DNA of 7,132 nucleotides, from the NCBI GenBank assembly GCA_947468255.1, contig CANIMM010000162.1, forward strand, positions 1 to 7,132. The letters are read 5' to 3'. The DNA is from Chitinophagaceae bacterium (lineage in GTDB: Bacteria > Bacteroidota > Bacteroidia > Chitinophagales > Chitinophagaceae). Shown here piece after piece: positions 1 through 6,848 of the stretch. A program made the translations under genes and the position numbers. Each line of letters begins with the position of its first letter. The stretch's first letter is position 1. A model generated the notes under the pieces. That model saw nothing but the letters and a program-made list of their open reading frames with translations, was not told the origin of the DNA and did no database searches.

Positions 1-386
1 AACAAGACCCTAGTGTTGAGATAATTGGTATGGTAACTGATGTAAAGCCATTTTATAACAGGGCTTCTGTATGTATCGCTCCATTGTTAAGCGGAAGTGG
101 GACCCGGTTAAAAATATTGGAAGCAATGAGTATGGGAAACCCTGTAGTTGCTACTTCTATCGGTGCAGAAGGGATTGCATATGCAGATGGCGAAAATATT
201 TTAATAGCTGATAGTCCCGAGATATTTGCTGTTCAAATTATTAAACTATTATCTGATAAAGCATTGTTCGAGAATTTAAGATTTGAAGCCTGGAAAATGG
301 TAAATGAAAGATACGAATGGAGCAAAATTGGATTACAAGTTAATGAATCAATTGAAAAGTTATTAATATTACCCAATGCTAGCTGA
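1..386 (+). CDS. Glycosyltransferase, GT4-type, C-terminal part (5' end outside window)
   Basis: This is the nucleotide-sugar-binding half of a GT-B fold glycosyltransferase, probably adding one sugar to a lipid-linked oligosaccharide at the cytoplasmic face of the inner membrane. The frame is open from base 3 with no stop, and the residues before the first ATG (at 30) already fit the family (QDPSVEIIG, then MVTDVKPFY). The gene therefore continues to the left, and the ATG at 30 is internal. About 127 residues are visible. The hallmark stretch SGSGTRLKILEAMSMGNPVV is present. The Glu of LEAM (codon 120-122) matches the second Glu of the GT4 E-x7-E motif, while the first Glu position is Ser/Gly-rich, as in many family members of the G-T-R-x-K type. 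It ends with TGA at 384-386 and overlaps the next gene by 11 bases, which suggests co-transcription and coupled translation. The family is secure; the sugar specificity is unknown. Confidence 0.9.
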   Translation, partial: QDPSVEIIGMVTDVKPFYNRASVCIAPLLSGSGTRLKILEAMSMGNPVVATSIGAEGIAYADGENILIADSPEIFAVQIIKLLSDKALFENLRFEAWKMVNERYEWSKIGLQVNESIEKLLILPNAS

Positions 387-1251
387 TAACAATTATACAC
401 CGCCATTAGTTAGCGTTTTGATGACCGCTTATAATAGAGAAATGTATATTGCTGAAGCTATTGAAAGTGTATTGGCCTCAACTTATCTAAATTTCGAGTT
501 AATTGTAGTAGACGATTTTTCAAAGGATTCAACAGTTGATATCGTTAGAGATTTTGTAAAAAAAGATCCCCGAATAAAATTATTTGTCAACGAAAAAAAT
601 CTGGGGGATTATCCAAATAGGAATAGAGCTGCTGGTTACGCAAGTGGAGAGTTATTAATGATGGTTGATTCTGACGATACTATTTTCAAGGATAGTATTG
701 CAAATTGTGTCGCATTGTTTCAAAAATATCCAACTGCTTACTTTGGGATTACTTGTGTTAACAATGATAATATGTCAATTTTATTTTCTGCAAATGAAGC
801 TATTGGTAATCATTTTTTTAAACATCCAATTTTAATGAAGGGGCCTGGAGGCACTGTTATAGATCGTCAGTTTTTTCATGAAATTGGCGGATATCCTGTA
901 AAATATGGTCCTGTAAACGATATGTATTTTAATTTAAAAGCTGCATCTAAAACGGATGTAATTCTAATTCCATTTGAATATATTTATTACCGTCGTCACG
1001 AAGGGCAGGAGATCAATAACTTCAAGAGTTATTTGTATAATAGCTATAGGTATTTGAGAGACGCATTAGTCGAATTAGATTTCGCTTTGACTAAAACTGA
1101 AATCAGCTGGATAGATAAAAAAAACAAAAGACGTTTTGTTACAAATATTACGAAGCATTTATTTATTACGGGTAGTATCGTAGAAACAGGTGAGGTTTTA
1201 AAATTAGCTAAATTTTCATTTAAAGACTTTTTAAAAGGTGTTTTTCATTGA
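376..1251 (+). CDS. Glycosyltransferase family 2 (GT-A fold), 291 aa
   Basis: This is a GT2 inverting glycosyltransferase, expected to transfer a sugar from a nucleotide-sugar donor to a growing polysaccharide unit. The Rossmann-like start VSVLMTAYNRE (about residues 12-22) and IVVDDFSKDST (about 43-53) form the nucleotide-binding half. VDSDD (about 97-101) carries the metal-binding DxD motif. GGTVIDRQFFHEIGGYP (about 158-174) is the usual acceptor-side loop. The position where the ED/DD motif with the catalytic base is expected reads VNDMYF, so Asp182 is kept but an Asn precedes it. YYRRHEGQ (about 204-211) follows as in relatives. The ATG at 376 is the only sensible start, because the next Met codons lie inside the first motif; this forces an 11-base overlap with the upstream gene. 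No membrane helix is evident. Parts are very AT-rich (781-840 has 14 G+C of 60), more so than genes further right. Donor and acceptor are unknown. Confidence 0.93.
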   Translation: MLADNNYTPPLVSVLMTAYNREMYIAEAIESVLASTYLNFELIVVDDFSKDSTVDIVRDFVKKDPRIKLFVNEKNLGDYPNRNRAAGYASGELLMMVDSDDTIFKDSIANCVALFQKYPTAYFGITCVNNDNMSILFSANEAIGNHFFKHPILMKGPGGTVIDRQFFHEIGGYPVKYGPVNDMYFNLKAASKTDVILIPFEYIYYRRHEGQEINNFKSYLYNSYRYLRDALVELDFALTKTEISWIDKKNKRRFVTNITKHLFITGSIVETGEVLKLAKFSFKDFLKGVFH

Positions 1252-1338
1252 ACTAATATTTCAGCCTTTAAATAAATTTATCTTCTTTCCATAATTTCTT
1301 TTGTTGAATACCGATCCTAAAGAAATTTCATAGTTTTT
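1252..1338 (+). other. 87-base non-coding gap between the two GT2 genes
   Basis: This is the longest gap between genes in the window; the next longest is 44 bases, and the other genes overlap or abut. It is AT-rich. It holds a perfect 10-base AT palindrome (1272-1281) and a TTTG at 1300-1303. I find no good pair matching the Bacteroidota promoter pattern (TTTG about 20 bases upstream of TAnnTTTG). TAGTTTTT at 1331-1338 is a partial match to the downstream element, but it lies 27 bases from the TTTG and directly abuts the ATG. There is no stem followed by a T-run that would suggest a terminator. The gap could be a weak internal promoter or simply a junction between gene cassettes. Confidence 0.4.
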
Positions 1339-2307
1339 ATGATAAGTGATCCATTTGTTTCAATAATAATTTCTGCATATAACGCTGAAAAACACATAGC
1401 CCTTACTATTGAGTCTGTGCTGGTGCAAGAATGGAAAGAACTGGAAATTATCGTTGTGAACGATGGATCGACTGATGAAACTTTAACTATTTTACAAGGT
1501 TATGGAGACCAAATTAAAGTAATATCTCAAGAAAACAAAGGCCAGGATGCAGCCTTGAATGAAGGCTTTCGCCAATCAAAAGGGGCTTATATCAAATTCA
1601 TGGATTCAGATGATTTGATTAATCCTGAAATGATCAAGAAGCAAGTGGAGGTTTTAAATGGTAGTAATGAGCACGTGGCTTATAGTGAATGGGCTAGGTT
1701 CTACAATAATCAACCGGAACTTGCCGATTTTACAAAACTGGATTACTGGAGGGATATGGAACCACTCGATTTTTTGACTTCAAGGCCAGAGGGAGTTATG
1801 CTTCAGTGTGGTATTATGTTAGTACCCAGAATATTAATTGAAAGGGCAGGGTTATGGGATGAAAGATTGATACTTTTTAATGATACTGAATTTTTTAATA
1901 GGGTATTGCTTCAATCAAAAGGTGTCAGGTTTTCAGAGGATGCTAAATTATACTATCGCTCAGCACAAAGCGGAAGTATTTCAGCGCAGGTTAGTAGAAG
2001 GTTTTTTGAATCCACTTTTTTGGCAACCAATCTGGTTGCAGCACAATTGCTAGCATCCGAAGATTCTTACCGGATACGTAATCTTATTTCTAATACATTT
2101 CTTAACCAGTACTTTCGAATGTATCCAAAATTCCCAGATTTGGTTCAGGCGCATGAAGAAAGGATACAATTTTATGGATCTGGTACTGTAAAACCTGAAG
2201 GGGGAAAGGTTTTTAAAAAGATTAAATTAATTGCAGGCTGGAAAATGGCCAGTAGAATTCAGGTATTGTTTTATCAATTGGGATACAAGCCTAGGGTATT
2301 TAAATGA
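1339..2307 (+). CDS. Glycosyltransferase family 2 (GT-A fold), 322 aa
   Basis: This is a second GT2 glycosyltransferase, predicted to be a soluble or membrane-associated cytoplasmic enzyme of polysaccharide assembly. The sequence shows VSIIISAYNAEKHI (about residues 7-20), the nucleotide-binding VVNDGSTDET (39-48), the conserved QENKGQDAALNEGF region (64-77) and FMDSDD (87-92) with the DxD-type metal site. Further on are GIMLVPRILIERAGLWDERL (about 158-177) and FNDTEFFNRVL (about 180-190). The Asp of FND probably holds the catalytic-base position, again with Asn where Glu or Asp is common. The C-terminal 100 residues are less conserved and probably help with acceptor recognition. The start is ATG at 1339; the first motif begins six residues later, so no longer start is needed. 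The stop overlaps the next start as ATGA (2304-2307), which implies translational coupling. It is distinct from the upstream GT2 and shares only the family motifs. Confidence 0.94.
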   Translation: MISDPFVSIIISAYNAEKHIALTIESVLVQEWKELEIIVVNDGSTDETLTILQGYGDQIKVISQENKGQDAALNEGFRQSKGAYIKFMDSDDLINPEMIKKQVEVLNGSNEHVAYSEWARFYNNQPELADFTKLDYWRDMEPLDFLTSRPEGVMLQCGIMLVPRILIERAGLWDERLILFNDTEFFNRVLLQSKGVRFSEDAKLYYRSAQSGSISAQVSRRFFESTFLATNLVAAQLLASEDSYRIRNLISNTFLNQYFRMYPKFPDLVQAHEERIQFYGSGTVKPEGGKVFKKIKLIAGWKMASRIQVLFYQLGYKPRVFK

Positions 2308-3548
2308 GTATTAATCAAAATCCAAAGACTGGGCTACGAAAAATTTGCCTGCTTTCTGATCATCATTTATCCATGAATCCACGTTTATGGAAGGAGGCCT
2401 TCTTTTATGAAAAGGAGGGATTTGAGGTGATAATTCTTACGATGTGGCAATCGAAAGATTCATTGGAAAAGGATTTCCAAATTTTGGCAGGACATGCTAT
2501 TAGTTACCAGTCCTATTTGAATTTAATTCCGGGGGTAGTTAATCCTATTAGTCGCTTTTTTTATCGGGCAAGAAAAAAACTTGCAGGTCAACTTCAAAAG
2601 TATTCTAAAATTAGCACCCGTTGGGCAATTAGTCATTCTCCGGAAAAAATGTTTTCAAGGGCAATGCAGGAAAAAGCAGATTTATATTCGGCTCATTTAG
2701 AATGTGCTTTTTTTGTTGGAAGGGACTTGATTAAAGCAGGTAAAAAGGTAAGTTTTGATTTTGAAGACTGGTATTCTAGGGACTACCTTGTACCCGAAAG
2801 ACCAGTAAAACTTTTAGCTACATTAGAAAGTTTTGCGCTTGGAAATGGGTTATTTTGTACAGCCGCTTCTCAGTCGATGGCTTCTGCATTAGAGGATTGT
2901 TATCCTTCTAAAAATAGCATTACGGTTTTATACAATGGCTTCTCTGCAAGTATTGAAGAGCTTTTTATCAGTTACCTAAATTCCAATATTGACAAATCTT
3001 CATTTAATCTACTTTGGTTTTCAAGAACAATCGGACCAGACAGAGGAATAGAATTATTAATAAAAGGATTGCTGGTGTTGGATATCCCGGTTAGTTTACA
3101 CCTGCTGGGAGAAATGTCGGAAGGGTATGAGTCCATCCTGCAAAGTACATTCCCTTTTGATAAGGGCCATAACCTAGTTATTCATCCATTTATTCCTCAT
3201 AGTCAGTTAACAAGTTTTATTAGCCAGTTTAAGATTGGGTTGGCAATTGAAGAAAATATTAATGATAACAGGCAATTGACTATTACAAATAAGATATTAC
3301 AATATTTACAATCAGGTTTGATGGTATTGGCGTCTGATACTGAAGGACAACGTGAGGTAGCTGGCTTTTTATCTCATTCGGTTACAATCGTTGATATTGG
3401 TAAGCCAATTGAAATAGCTACTGCCATTAAAGCTATGAGTCAAAAGGAATCATCTTTAAAAAATAGTCATAACAATCAATTTGAAGAAATATTTTCCTGG
3501 GAAGCACAGGAGATAAAACTAAATAGTTTAATAGAACAGTATTTATGA
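2304..3548 (+). CDS. Glycosyltransferase, GT4-type (GT-B fold), 414 aa
   Basis: This is a GT-B fold glycosyltransferase, likely retaining, acting on a cytoplasmic lipid-linked intermediate. The N-terminal half has ICLLSDHHLSMNPRLWKEA (about residues 14-32), a start typical of a Bacteroidota GT4 group, and FDFEDWYSRD (about 151-160) in the acceptor-side domain. VLYNGF marks the domain crossover. The donor domain begins with LLWFSRTIGPDRGIELL (about 236-252), where Arg247 of the GPDRG segment is a likely phosphate-binding position. It continues to LTITNKILQYLQSGLMVLAS (from about residue 325). At the position where the E-x7-E motif has its second Glu, this protein has Gln333. That may be normal for the subgroup, but it departs from the canonical motif. 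The gene overlaps its upstream neighbour by ATGA and the downstream methyltransferase by ATGA, so all three are probably translated as a coupled set. The length is normal for GT4. The sugar is unknown. Confidence 0.88.
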   Translation: MSINQNPKTGLRKICLLSDHHLSMNPRLWKEAFFYEKEGFEVIILTMWQSKDSLEKDFQILAGHAISYQSYLNLIPGVVNPISRFFYRARKKLAGQLQKYSKISTRWAISHSPEKMFSRAMQEKADLYSAHLECAFFVGRDLIKAGKKVSFDFEDWYSRDYLVPERPVKLLATLESFALGNGLFCTAASQSMASALEDCYPSKNSITVLYNGFSASIEELFISYLNSNIDKSSFNLLWFSRTIGPDRGIELLIKGLLVLDIPVSLHLLGEMSEGYESILQSTFPFDKGHNLVIHPFIPHSQLTSFISQFKIGLAIEENINDNRQLTITNKILQYLQSGLMVLASDTEGQREVAGFLSHSVTIVDIGKPIEIATAIKAMSQKESSLKNSHNNQFEEIFSWEAQEIKLNSLIEQYL

Positions 3549-4372
3549 GCACAAAAGAAATAGTAATAAAAGCAGTTGATTGCATTCCATTTTTCTGGCG
3601 GACAAAAATAAAAAATATTCCTGGCCTAAAACAGATTCAATCTTTTCTGATGGCTCAATTGGTCAATGACCAAAGATTTGTAGCTACTATTTCCGCAGGG
3701 CCAGCAAAGGGGCTTGTATTTCCGGTACAGATGCCCCAGGATAAGTTAATGTGGATCGGAACCTGGGAAATTGACTTTGCAGAGGCTTTAAAAAATGCCA
3801 TAATGCCCGGTTGGGTATGCTATGATATTGGAGCATACAAAGGTTATTACGCGGGTGTGATGGCATTAAAGGGTGCTTCTGAAGTATTTGTATTTGAGCC
3901 AATGCCTGTCAATGCAACTATAATTGAAAATTTGATTGAGTTAAATGCTTCCCTGCCCATTCGTTTACAAAAAATGGCCGTTTCAGATACTTGTGGAAAA
4001 TCTGTTTTTAAATTAATGCCCGATGATACAATGGGTAAACTGGAAAAAAGTACTTTTCAGCAAGATGACCAGGAGCTTAATCAATTAGCTGTGCAGTGTA
4101 TTACCCTAGACGAAATGGTTAAGAACGGAATTCCCGAACCTGACTTTATAAAAATTGATGTAGAAGGTTCGGAAGAATTTGTTTTAAAAGGCGCTGTTGA
4201 ATTGCTAAAAAGTAAGCGGCCTTATTTAATGATAGAAATTCATTCGCCTGAAATAGGAAAGCGATGTATGGAAATATTGATAAATTATTACTCTAAAATC
4301 ATAGTGTTTGAAACGGGGTTAGCTCCAGATAAAGGAACACCAGCAATTTGTCATTATATCGCTTCTGTTTAA
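3545..4372 (+). CDS. FkbM-family SAM-dependent methyltransferase, 275 aa
   Basis: This is predicted to transfer a methyl group from S-adenosylmethionine to a hydroxyl, most plausibly on a sugar of the polysaccharide made by this locus; FkbM-family enzymes are O-methyltransferases often found in such clusters. The SAM-binding motif I is VCYDIGAYKGYYAGVMA (about residues 91-107). The acidic residue that contacts the SAM ribose is probably Glu118 in VFVFEPMP (about 114-121). The FkbM signature DFIKIDVEGSEEFVLKGA (about 200-217) and the following LMIEIHS are clear. The N-terminal 85 residues contain FPVQ and a WIGTWE segment typical of family members and show no signal peptide. The gene starts at ATG in an ATGA overlap with the glycosyltransferase before it and ends in TAA immediately before the GTG of the next gene. 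Its position inside the glycosyltransferase run favours sugar methylation over a role in small-molecule metabolism. The exact acceptor is not predictable. Confidence 0.92.
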   Translation: MSTKEIVIKAVDCIPFFWRTKIKNIPGLKQIQSFLMAQLVNDQRFVATISAGPAKGLVFPVQMPQDKLMWIGTWEIDFAEALKNAIMPGWVCYDIGAYKGYYAGVMALKGASEVFVFEPMPVNATIIENLIELNASLPIRLQKMAVSDTCGKSVFKLMPDDTMGKLEKSTFQQDDQELNQLAVQCITLDEMVKNGIPEPDFIKIDVEGSEEFVLKGAVELLKSKRPYLMIEIHSPEIGKRCMEILINYYSKIIVFETGLAPDKGTPAICHYIASV

Positions 4373-5644
4373 GTGAAAAAAATCCTCATCTTATATCCTC
4401 ATTTTCCACCCTCCAATCTAGCAGGAGTGCATCGCCCTAGGCTTTTTGCACAACACCTGCCATCCTTTGGCTGGGAGCCCATCATTTTAACGGTGGATAA
4501 GCAATATTATGAAGAGCCGCTAGATTATAATTTGGTTAAATTATTGCCTCCGAGTTTACGTATTGAAAAAGTTAAAGCGTTTAGAGTTACTAGCCCAAGG
4601 ATGATTGGTGATATCGGGTTGCGAGCTTTTTATCAACTGTATAAAAAGGCTAAAGAAATCATTCAATCAGATAAGGTTGATTTTTTATATATCCCCATTC
4701 CATCATTTTACTGTGCTTTGTTGGGTCGCTGGTTGCATCATTCAACTGGTATACTTTACGGTATTGATTATATAGATCCATGGGTGCATCAATTTCCGGG
4801 AACTGTCCGGCTATTTTCTAGGCACTGGTTTAGTACCAAGATCGCCCAATTGCTGGAGCCCATTGCAGTTAAAAAGGCTTCGCTTATAACAGGTGTGGCG
4901 GCAGGGTATTATGAACCAATGTTGGATCGTAATCCCCATCTAATGTTACAGGCTCAATGTGGCGCCATGCCTTATGGTGGGGAGCAAGCAGATCACGATC
5001 TATTGTCACAACTGAATATTCAATCATATCTATTTTGTAAGCATCCAAACAAAATACAATTGGTGTATGCTGGTGCAATGCTCCCTAAGGCATATGGTCC
5101 ATTGGAAGCTATTTTTAAAAGTATACAGTTGAACCCCGAAATTTTCAAGCAGGTTGAATTTCACTTTATCGGTACAGGGAAATCAACACAGGATCCCAAT
5201 GGCTTCAATATAAAGCCTCTTGCTGAAAAATATGGACTTTGGCAATCGGTTGTTTTCGAGTATCCCCAAAGGATACCTTATTTAGATGTGTTAATTCATT
5301 TACAGCAGGCAGATGGTGTTTTTATTTTGGGTAGTACAGAGCCACATTATACGCCTTCTAAAATTTATCAGGCTGTACTATCTAAAAAACCATTACTGGC
5401 TGTCTTACATTCACATTGTACTGCTGTAAATATTATTCGTAATTCAAATTCAGGTAGCGTGCTAGATTTTAACGGAGAAGAAGGGGTTAGTGATATTTTT
5501 ATTAATTTTTGCCCATTGTTGAATGAATTTATTTCCGATTCTTTAAACTATGTAACCGCAAAAGTTGATCAGAATTTATTCAGTCAATATTCAGCTAAAG
5601 CTGTAACCAAAAAATTAGCTAACCTACTAAATCAATTAGCCTGA
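4373..5644 (+). CDS. Glycosyltransferase, GT4-like (GT-B fold), GTG start, 423 aa
   Basis: This is a GT-B glycosyltransferase of a type common in Bacteroidota polysaccharide loci, and it probably adds one sugar in the cytoplasm. The GTG at 4373 directly follows the TAA of the upstream gene and gives KKILILYPHFPPSNLAGVHR, a complete family N-terminus with the GVHRPR loop, so this start is well supported. YGIDYIDPWV (about residues 129-138) lies in the acceptor domain. The donor domain shows LVYAGAMLPKAYGP (about 230-243; Gly234), FHFIGTGKS (Gly267) and VFILGSTEPHYTPSKIYQA (about 316-334). Glu323 fits the first Glu of the E-x7-E region, while Gln333 stands in the KIYQ segment where KIFEY-like text is often seen. 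KPLLAVLH and the IIRNSNSG turn complete the fold. The 5' part is more G+C-rich than the left-hand genes (4441-4500 has 29 of 60). The stop TGA overlaps the next gene's probable CTG start. Substrates are unknown. Confidence 0.87.
   Translation: MKKILILYPHFPPSNLAGVHRPRLFAQHLPSFGWEPIILTVDKQYYEEPLDYNLVKLLPPSLRIEKVKAFRVTSPRMIGDIGLRAFYQLYKKAKEIIQSDKVDFLYIPIPSFYCALLGRWLHHSTGILYGIDYIDPWVHQFPGTVRLFSRHWFSTKIAQLLEPIAVKKASLITGVAAGYYEPMLDRNPHLMLQAQCGAMPYGGEQADHDLLSQLNIQSYLFCKHPNKIQLVYAGAMLPKAYGPLEAIFKSIQLNPEIFKQVEFHFIGTGKSTQDPNGFNIKPLAEKYGLWQSVVFEYPQRIPYLDVLIHLQQADGVFILGSTEPHYTPSKIYQAVLSKKPLLAVLHSHCTAVNIIRNSNSGSVLDFNGEEGVSDIFINFCPLLNEFISDSLNYVTAKVDQNLFSQYSAKAVTKKLANLLNQLA
5641..5644 (+). promoter_or_regulatory. 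CTGA stop/start overlap deciding the start of the GT4 gene
   Basis: The bases CTGA contain the TGA stop of the upstream glycosyltransferase and a CTG one base earlier in the next gene's frame. Three neighbouring junctions use overlapping or abutting stop and start codons: ATGA at 2304 and 3545, and TAA directly followed by GTG at 4370-4375. This supports restart of the terminating ribosome at CTG. No Shine-Dalgarno-like sequence precedes it. CTG is a rare bacterial start, so the call rests on conserved protein sequence and operon geometry. Confidence 0.55.
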
Positions 5645-6804
5645 AACGCCTCGCCATCATCACCACCCACCCAATTCAGTATAATGCCCCTGTTTTTCAA
5701 TATTTGAAACACAGGAATAAGATTTGTTCCAAAGTGTTTTATACATGGGGCGAAACTGTGTTGAAAGATAAATATGATCCGGGTTTCGGAAAAGTCATTG
5801 ATTGGGATATCCCATTATTGGATGGATACGATTATACATTTGTTCAAAATGTTTCTAGTAGACCCAGCTCTAATCATTTTAATGGCATTGACAATCCCTC
5901 TTTAATTCAAGAGATTGAATGTTGGTCACCAGATGCCTTATTGGTTTTTGGTTGGAGTTTTAAAAGCCATTTAAAACTGATGCGGTACTTTAAGGGGAAA
6001 AAAGAAATATTTTTTCGGGGAGACTCTAATTTACTAGATGAAACCTATCAAAATTCATTTAAAACTATACTGAGAAGATTTTTTTTACGTTTCGTATATC
6101 AATCTGTCGATAAGGCCCTTTACGTGGGTACCCATAATAAAAATTATTATTCTACCCATGGATTAAGGGATCACCAACTAGTTTTTGCTCCACACGCCAT
6201 CGATAACCAACGATTTTCAAATGGTATCAATGCTATAACTAGATTACAGATTGGGATCCCTTCCAGTGCTTTTGTTTTTTTATTTGCTGGCAAGTTTGAA
6301 ATCAAAAAGAATCCTCATTTGTTACTCAGTGCTTTTCTACAGATCGCGAATACGAATTGTCATCTTTTATTAGTAGGCAGTGGCCCCCTTGAATCTGCTT
6401 TGAAATCAAAAGTAGCAAGTTTACCCCTTAGTGTAAGTAATAGAATCCATTTTCTGCCATTTCAAAATCAGACCTTAATTCCAGCTATATATCAATTATG
6501 CGATGTTTTTGTACTTCCTTCACAGGGTCCTGGCGAAACCTGGGGGCTTTCTATTAATGAAGCGATGGCCTGCGCTAAGCCAGTTTTAGTGAGTGATCAA
6601 TGCGGTGCTGCGCTTGATTTAGTAAAAAGAGGTAAGAACGGATATATTTTTAAAAGCAATGACGGTTATGATCTGTTGAATAAAATGGAAGTCTTATTGG
6701 CTAATCATGATCATGTTGCTGAGATGGGGCATCATTCTTATCAATTGATTCAACCCTGGAATTTTGATTCCATTTGTTCATCTATTGAGCAATTACTTGT
6801 ATAA
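5641..6804 (+). CDS. Glycosyltransferase family 4, probable CTG start, 387 aa
   Basis: This is a canonical GT4 retaining glycosyltransferase. The first standard start codon in frame is TTG at 5704, but the frame is open upstream and encodes KRLAIITTHPIQYNAPVFQ, a classic GT-B first strand and loop. Starting at TTG would remove it. The open frame begins after a TAA at 5620-5622 and contains no ATG, GTG or TTG before 5704; CTG at 5641 overlaps the preceding stop as CTGA, mirroring the ATGA overlaps elsewhere in this operon. ATT at 5635 is a less likely alternative. The donor domain has FLFAGKFEIKKNPHLLLSAF (about residues 213-232; Lys218, and Lys222 or Lys223, are probable phosphate contacts), LLVGSGPLE, and GETWGLSINEAMACAKPVLV with a complete E-x7-E (Glu299 and Glu307). 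It ends in TAA at 6802-6804. Function as a glycosyltransferase is secure; the sugar is unknown. The start is inferred, and a sequencing or assembly error in the start codon is possible. Confidence 0.88.
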   Translation: MKRLAIITTHPIQYNAPVFQYLKHRNKICSKVFYTWGETVLKDKYDPGFGKVIDWDIPLLDGYDYTFVQNVSSRPSSNHFNGIDNPSLIQEIECWSPDALLVFGWSFKSHLKLMRYFKGKKEIFFRGDSNLLDETYQNSFKTILRRFFLRFVYQSVDKALYVGTHNKNYYSTHGLRDHQLVFAPHAIDNQRFSNGINAITRLQIGIPSSAFVFLFAGKFEIKKNPHLLLSAFLQIANTNCHLLLVGSGPLESALKSKVASLPLSVSNRIHFLPFQNQTLIPAIYQLCDVFVLPSQGPGETWGLSINEAMACAKPVLVSDQCGAALDLVKRGKNGYIFKSNDGYDLLNKMEVLLANHDHVAEMGHHSYQLIQPWNFDSICSSIEQLLV

Positions 6805-6848
6805 CCACTTTTCTATTACATTTTCATTTACCCTTTAGTTAGTAAATA
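6805..6848 (+). other. 44-base non-coding gap before the membrane protein gene
   Basis: This short AT-rich stretch contains no hairpin followed by a T-run and no convincing TTTG / TAnnTTTG promoter pair. It ends just before a TTG codon; an in-frame TAA at 6843-6845 blocks any longer reading of the downstream gene. The last gene is therefore probably read through from the same transcript. Confidence 0.4.

Noticed and set aside
30..386. A complete small protein starting at ATG 30
   Set aside because: The frame is open to the left edge and the upstream residues fit the GT4 donor domain, so this is the tail of a longer gene.
1272..1281. Perfect 10-base AT palindrome (ATAAATTTAT) in the gap
   Set aside because: Only A and T in an AT-rich spacer, too short to be a likely operator or terminator; expected by chance.
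1300..1338. Possible Bacteroidota promoter (TTTG at 1300 and TAGTTTTT at 1331)
   Set aside because: The spacing of 27 bases is too long for the usual pair and the downstream element touches the start codon.
3687..3902. Minus-strand open frame of 71 codons
   Set aside because: It lies entirely inside the FkbM gene across its SAM-binding motif, and its product shows no recognisable motif; it is a shadow of the real gene.
4884..5078. Minus-strand open frame of 64 codons
   Set aside because: It lies inside the 423-residue glycosyltransferase gene and has no family features; chance open frame.
5704..6804. TTG at 5704 as the start of the GT4 gene
   Set aside because: It would remove the conserved first strand of the GT-B fold (KRLAIITTHPIQYNAPVF) encoded in the same open frame directly upstream.
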